Source: Mucilaginibacter sp. SJ (GTDB lineage Bacteria; Bacteroidota; Bacteroidia; Sphingobacteriales; Sphingobacteriaceae). Taken from it: a stretch of DNA of 64,000 nucleotides. Position 1 is the first letter of the stretch; every line of letters starts with the position of its first letter. A program made the translations under genes and the position numbers. This document shows positions 60,453-64,000 of the stretch, in pieces. The notes under the pieces were generated by a model. That model searched no databases, was not told the origin of the DNA, and saw only the letters and a list, made by a program, of their open reading frames with translations. The DNA is taken from the NCBI RefSeq assembly GCF_028993635.1, contig NZ_CP118631.1:1612001-1676000 (forward strand). Reading direction: 5' to 3'.

Positions 60453-62031
60453 GAATCAATTTACAAGAGAGGCCAACCTCTGCGATATTAACGATACCGA
60501 AAAGATCCGGGACCTGATCATTATAGGCGGCGGAGCTACGGGACTCGGCGCTGCGGTTGATGCAGCCTCACGCGGTTTCTCTGTATTATTACTTGAACAA
60601 TCCGATTTTGCCAAAGGAACATCAAGCCGCGCGACCAAGCTGGTACACGGCGGCGTACGATATTTGGCACAGGGCGACATAGGCCTTGTGCGTGAGGCTT
60701 TACGTGAGCGGGGATTATTATTAAAAAACGCGCCGCACCTGGTAAAAAACGAAAGTTTCATCATCCCTAATTACTCCTGGTGGGACGGTATTTTTTATAC
60801 CATAGGCCTCAGCATTTATGATTTGCTCGCCGGCAAGCTAAGCTTTGGCAGGGCAAAACATATTTCTAAAAAAGAAACGCTAAAACGGTTGCCGGGCATT
60901 CAGGAAAAAGGACTTCACGGCGGCGTTGTTTATCACGACGGGCAGTTTGATGATTCCCGGCTCGCCATCAACCTGGCGCAAACGGCCATTGAACAGGGCG
61001 CTACCCTACTGAACTATTTTAAAGTAACCGGGTTGATTAAAGATACAGCCAGTAAAATTACGGGAGTTAAAGCTATCGACTTAGAAACTGGCACCAGCTA
61101 CCAATTAAAGGCTAAAACAGTGATCAATGCTACCGGCGTTTTTGTTGACGATGTACTTAAAATGGATACGCCCGAAAAGAAACCGATGGTAAGGCCAAGC
61201 CAGGGTGTACACCTTGTGCTCGACCATTCATTTTTACCGGCGGATGATGCCCTGATGATCCCTAAAACGGAAGATGGGCGTGTGCTTTTTGCGGTTCCGT
61301 GGCATGAGAAACTATTGATAGGTACTACGGATACCCCTATCAACTCACACAGCCTTGAGCCGGTGGCGCTGGATGAGGAAGTGGAATTTATTTTAAGGAC
61401 CGCAGGCAAATATCTTACCAAAGTTCCTACCCGTGCAGATGTTTTAAGTGTATTTGCAGGCTTAAGGCCACTTGCCGCCCCACAAGATGGGTCCTCAAAA
61501 ACAAAAGAAATTTCGCGGAGCCATAAACTGATCGTTTCCGCATCAGGTTTAATTACCATAACAGGCGGCAAGTGGACCACCTACCGCAAAATGGCCGAGG
61601 ATATTGTTGACAAGGCTATTGAAACAGGCGGGCTTACAAACACACCTTGTAAAACTGCATCTTTACCCATCCATGGCAGTTGCCCCAACCCCGACCGCAC
61701 AAACCCCATGTTTGTTTATGGTACCGACATTGAAAAGATTCTGGCTTTATATAATGAAAAACCCGACTGGAAAAACCCTGTTCATCCAAAAGATAAATAC
61801 ACTAAAGCGGAGGTGATCTGGTCGGTAAGAAATGAAATGGCTCGCACTGTTCAGGATATATTAGCCCGCCGTACCCGTGTGCTTTTTTTAGATGCCCGTT
61901 TGGCTGTCGAAATGGCGCCCGAAGTAGCCCGCCTAATGGCCGGTGAATTGGGAAAAGATGCCGCATGGGAAACAGCACAGGTTAAAGCATTTAACGAAAC
62001 AGCAAAAAATTACATACTAACACCACATTAA
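60451..62031 (+). CDS. glpD: Aerobic glycerol-3-phosphate dehydrogenase
   Basis: A 526-residue FAD-dependent, membrane-associated dehydrogenase that oxidises glycerol-3-phosphate to dihydroxyacetone phosphate and feeds electrons to the quinone pool. The start is ATG 60451 (MNQFTREANLC); an upstream TTG would put the operator inside the gene. The FAD-binding GGGATGLG block is at about 26-33, followed by the family pattern TSSRATKLVHGGVRYL. Other blocks are GVVYHDGQFDDSRL, the conserved LLIGTTDTP and TGGKWTTYRKMAEDIV, and a C-terminal helical domain (about 400-526). It leads the glpD-glpK-glpF operon. Confidence 0.95.
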   Translation: MNQFTREANLCDINDTEKIRDLIIIGGGATGLGAAVDAASRGFSVLLLEQSDFAKGTSSRATKLVHGGVRYLAQGDIGLVREALRERGLLLKNAPHLVKNESFIIPNYSWWDGIFYTIGLSIYDLLAGKLSFGRAKHISKKETLKRLPGIQEKGLHGGVVYHDGQFDDSRLAINLAQTAIEQGATLLNYFKVTGLIKDTASKITGVKAIDLETGTSYQLKAKTVINATGVFVDDVLKMDTPEKKPMVRPSQGVHLVLDHSFLPADDALMIPKTEDGRVLFAVPWHEKLLIGTTDTPINSHSLEPVALDEEVEFILRTAGKYLTKVPTRADVLSVFAGLRPLAAPQDGSSKTKEISRSHKLIVSASGLITITGGKWTTYRKMAEDIVDKAIETGGLTNTPCKTASLPIHGSCPNPDRTNPMFVYGTDIEKILALYNEKPDWKNPVHPKDKYTKAEVIWSVRNEMARTVQDILARRTRVLFLDARLAVEMAPEVARLMAGELGKDAAWETAQVKAFNETAKNYILTPH

Positions 62032-62085
62032 AATAAAATTTAATGTGATATTCAATAAATAAACCAAGGTAAACCAAACCAAATT

Positions 62086-63600
62086 ATGCAGGAATATATT
62101 TTAGCGCTCGACCAGGGTACTACCAGCTCACGGGCCATAATTTTTGATCATGCAGGCAAAATTATTGCGTCGGCACAAAAAGAATTTAAACAGTATTTTC
62201 CTAAACCCGGCTGGGTTGAGCATGACCCTAACGAGATTTGGGCTGGCCAGATTGGTGTTGCCGCTGAGGCCATTGCAAAAGCAGGCCTGGGCGGCGGCAA
62301 TATCAAAGCCATAGGCATCACCAACCAGCGCGAAACCACCATAGTTTGGAACCGCAAAACCGGTGAACCCATCCACAATGCCATTGTTTGGCAGGACAGG
62401 CGCACTGCCGCCTTTTGCGATGAACTAAAACAAGGCGGCCACAGTGATATGATCCGCGATAAAACAGGCCTGGTAATAGATGCGTACTTTTCGGGCTCAA
62501 AAATAAAATGGATCCTGGATAATGTTGAAGGTGCCAGGGCACAGGCCGAAGCCGGCGAACTGGCCTTTGGCACGGTTGACAGCTGGCTCATCTGGCAGCT
62601 AACCCGCAGCGAAGTTCACGCTACCGATGTAACCAATGCCGGCCGTACCATGCTGTTCAACATTCGCACACAACAATGGGACGAGGAGTTGTTACAACTA
62701 TTCAACATCCCCAAAAGTATCCTGCCCGAAGTAAAACAGTCGAGCGAGCTATATGGGCAAACAGCCAATAATTTGTTTGCACAACGGATCCCGATAGCAG
62801 GCATAGCAGGAGATCAGCATGCAGCCTTATTCGGGCAAATGTGTATTGACAAAGCCATGGTTAAAAACACCTATGGCACCGGCTGTTTTATGCTGATGAA
62901 TATCGGGCACGAGTTTATCAAATCAAAAAACAACCTGCTTACCACCATCGCCTGGAAAATAAACGGCGAAATCACCTATGCTTTTGAAGGCAGCATTTTT
63001 ATAGGCGGCGCAGTAGTGCAATGGCTGCGCGATGGCCTGGGTATCATCAAAACATCGGCCGATGTTGAAAAACTGGCTACCTCGGTAAAAGATACCGCGG
63101 GCGTTTACTTTGTACCCGCGTTTGCAGGTTTGGGCGCCCCCTACTGGGACCCGGAAGTTCGCGGCGCTATTGTTGGACTAACCCGCGGCGCTACAGCCGC
63201 CCATATTTCAAGGGCCGCGCTGGCATCGATAGCCTACCAAACTATGGATGTACTTAAAGCAATGGAGGCTGATGCAGGCATGGAGATAAAAGAACTGCGC
63301 GTGGATGGCGGCGCAACAGCCAATAACCTGCTGATGCAGTTTCAATCAGACGTGTTGAACTGCAAAGTGATCCGGCCCCAAGTTACCGAAACTACAGCAC
63401 TTGGCGTAGCCTATATGGCCGGGCTGGCTGTAGGCTATTGGAAAGATATAGCCGAAATTCAGCACTTGTGGGCAGCCGAAGCCGAATTTAATCCGGCCAA
63501 CGATCTTGACGAAGTAAAATCGGGCATTACCGGCTGGAAACGCGCGGTAAGCACTGCTCAATGCTGGTCGAACGCCGGCAATCCTATAACAGTTATTTAA
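62086..63600 (+). CDS. glpK: Glycerol kinase
   Basis: A 504-residue cytoplasmic FGGY kinase that makes glycerol-3-phosphate from glycerol and ATP. Phosphate-1 motif [15 protein letters not shown] (6-20), the [11 protein letters not shown] block, the signature WQDRRTA, the active-site segment [15 protein letters not shown] with the catalytic Asp, and [13 protein letters not shown]. Length and motifs match GlpK closely. It lies 54 bases after glpD and 24 bases before glpF, completing a standard glycerol-use operon. Confidence 0.96.
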   Translation: MQEYILALDQGTTSSRAIIFDHAGKIIASAQKEFKQYFPKPGWVEHDPNEIWAGQIGVAAEAIAKAGLGGGNIKAIGITNQRETTIVWNRKTGEPIHNAIVWQDRRTAAFCDELKQGGHSDMIRDKTGLVIDAYFSGSKIKWILDNVEGARAQAEAGELAFGTVDSWLIWQLTRSEVHATDVTNAGRTMLFNIRTQQWDEELLQLFNIPKSILPEVKQSSELYGQTANNLFAQRIPIAGIAGDQHAALFGQMCIDKAMVKNTYGTGCFMLMNIGHEFIKSKNNLLTTIAWKINGEITYAFEGSIFIGGAVVQWLRDGLGIIKTSADVEKLATSVKDTAGVYFVPAFAGLGAPYWDPEVRGAIVGLTRGATAAHISRAALASIAYQTMDVLKAMEADAGMEIKELRVDGGATANNLLMQFQSDVLNCKVIRPQVTETTALGVAYMAGLAVGYWKDIAEIQHLWAAEAEFNPANDLDEVKSGITGWKRAVSTAQCWSNAGNPITVI

Positions 63601-63624
63601 TATCCATCTTTAAAATATTTTAAC

Positions 63625-64000
63625 ATGTCTCCATTTGTAGCCGAACTGATAGGCACCATGCTCCTGATATTATTGGGTGATGGTGTAGTGGCCAACGTAG
63701 TTTTAAAAGATACTAAAGGAAATAACAGCGGATGGATAGTAATTACCACCGCCTGGGGATTAGCCGTCTTTGTAGGGGTAGTTGTTGCAGGTCCTTATAG
63801 CGGCGCGCACCTTAACCCTGCAGTAACCATAGCACTCGCTATTGCGGATAAGTTTGCCTGGGCCAACGTTGTACCCTACATTATTGCCCAATTTGCGGGT
63901 GCTTGTATTGGTGCATTTTTAGTTTGGGTAATGTATTATGATCATTTTAAACGAACAAATGATCCGGCTTCTATATTGGCTGTATTTTGCACTGGTCCTG
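63625..64000 (+). CDS. glpF: Glycerol facilitator (MIP/aquaglyceroporin family), cut by window edge
   Basis: The 125 visible codons begin MSPFVAELIGTMLLILLGDG and contain the first NPA half-pore motif in SGAHLNPAVTIALA (about 62-75), with three hydrophobic helices. The protein would be an inner-membrane channel for glycerol; the second NPA lies outside the window. It lies directly behind glpK. The family is certain; the glycerol preference follows from context. Confidence 0.92.
   Translation, partial: MSPFVAELIGTMLLILLGDGVVANVVLKDTKGNNSGWIVITTAWGLAVFVGVVVAGPYSGAHLNPAVTIALAIADKFAWANVVPYIIAQFAGACIGAFLVWVMYYDHFKRTNDPASILAVFCTGP

Overview
The window looks like a chromosome segment from a member of the Bacteroidetes, most likely family Sphingobacteriaceae (Mucilaginibacter or Pedobacter type). 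Three SusC/SusD pairs, a FecI/FecR-type ECF sigma/anti-sigma pair, many Sec or lipoprotein signals, Bacteroidetes -7 promoter elements (TAnnTTTG) and the near absence of Shine-Dalgarno sequences support this. The genus is inferred. I saw no rRNA, tRNA, CRISPR array, transposase or phage gene.

Layout. 1-2773 (minus): a sugar-use operon of an MFS sugar transporter, a ROK kinase and a GH2 glycosidase cut by the window edge. 2999-7370: housekeeping genes (AI-2E-type permease, CDF cation transporter, small conserved protein, GT4 glycosyltransferase, inorganic pyrophosphatase). 7685-23862: polysaccharide-utilisation-like locus A. A minus-strand operon SusC-SusD-arylsulfate sulfotransferase-TsdA-like dihaem cytochrome c-large putative glycosidase is followed by DUF3472 and GH109 genes, a LacI regulator and a NahK-like sugar-1-kinase. 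Five CAAACGTTTG palindromes sit in front of these units and probably tie them into one LacI regulon. 23989-25848: topoisomerase III.

25873-39883: locus B, centred on sulfate esters. A minus-strand operon runs SusC-SusD-two tandem arylsulfatases-rhodanese/thioredoxin fusion-third sulfatase and has no glycoside hydrolase. Behind it lies a second minus-strand operon of two tiny membrane proteins, a sterol-desaturase-family hydroxylase and a catalytically intact formylglycine-generating enzyme, which would activate the Cys-type sulfatases. That operon is preceded by a 31-codon leader ORF ending in CCYSCCCC and by hairpins. This looks like a cysteine-sensing leader and suggests that locus B serves sulfur acquisition rather than carbon acquisition.

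40155-49493: an orphan membrane-anchored protein, exodeoxyribonuclease III, an acidic Pro/Glu-rich mini-protein, and a plus-strand ABC-2 transporter operon (two ATPases, a permease, a YtrA-type GntR repressor, a GIN-domain-like protein, and a permease fused to an M1-peptidase-like domain that has lost its HExxH zinc motif). The operon has a clear promoter with an overlapping palindrome and a strong terminator.

49787-64000: locus C (GH29 alpha-L-fucosidase, SusD, STN-type SusC, FecR, ECF sigma on minus; a second LacI on plus), then a glycerol catabolism regulon: a DeoR/GlpR-type repressor divergent from glpD-glpK-glpF, with a 13-bp inverted repeat straddling the glpD promoter. glpF runs off the right edge.
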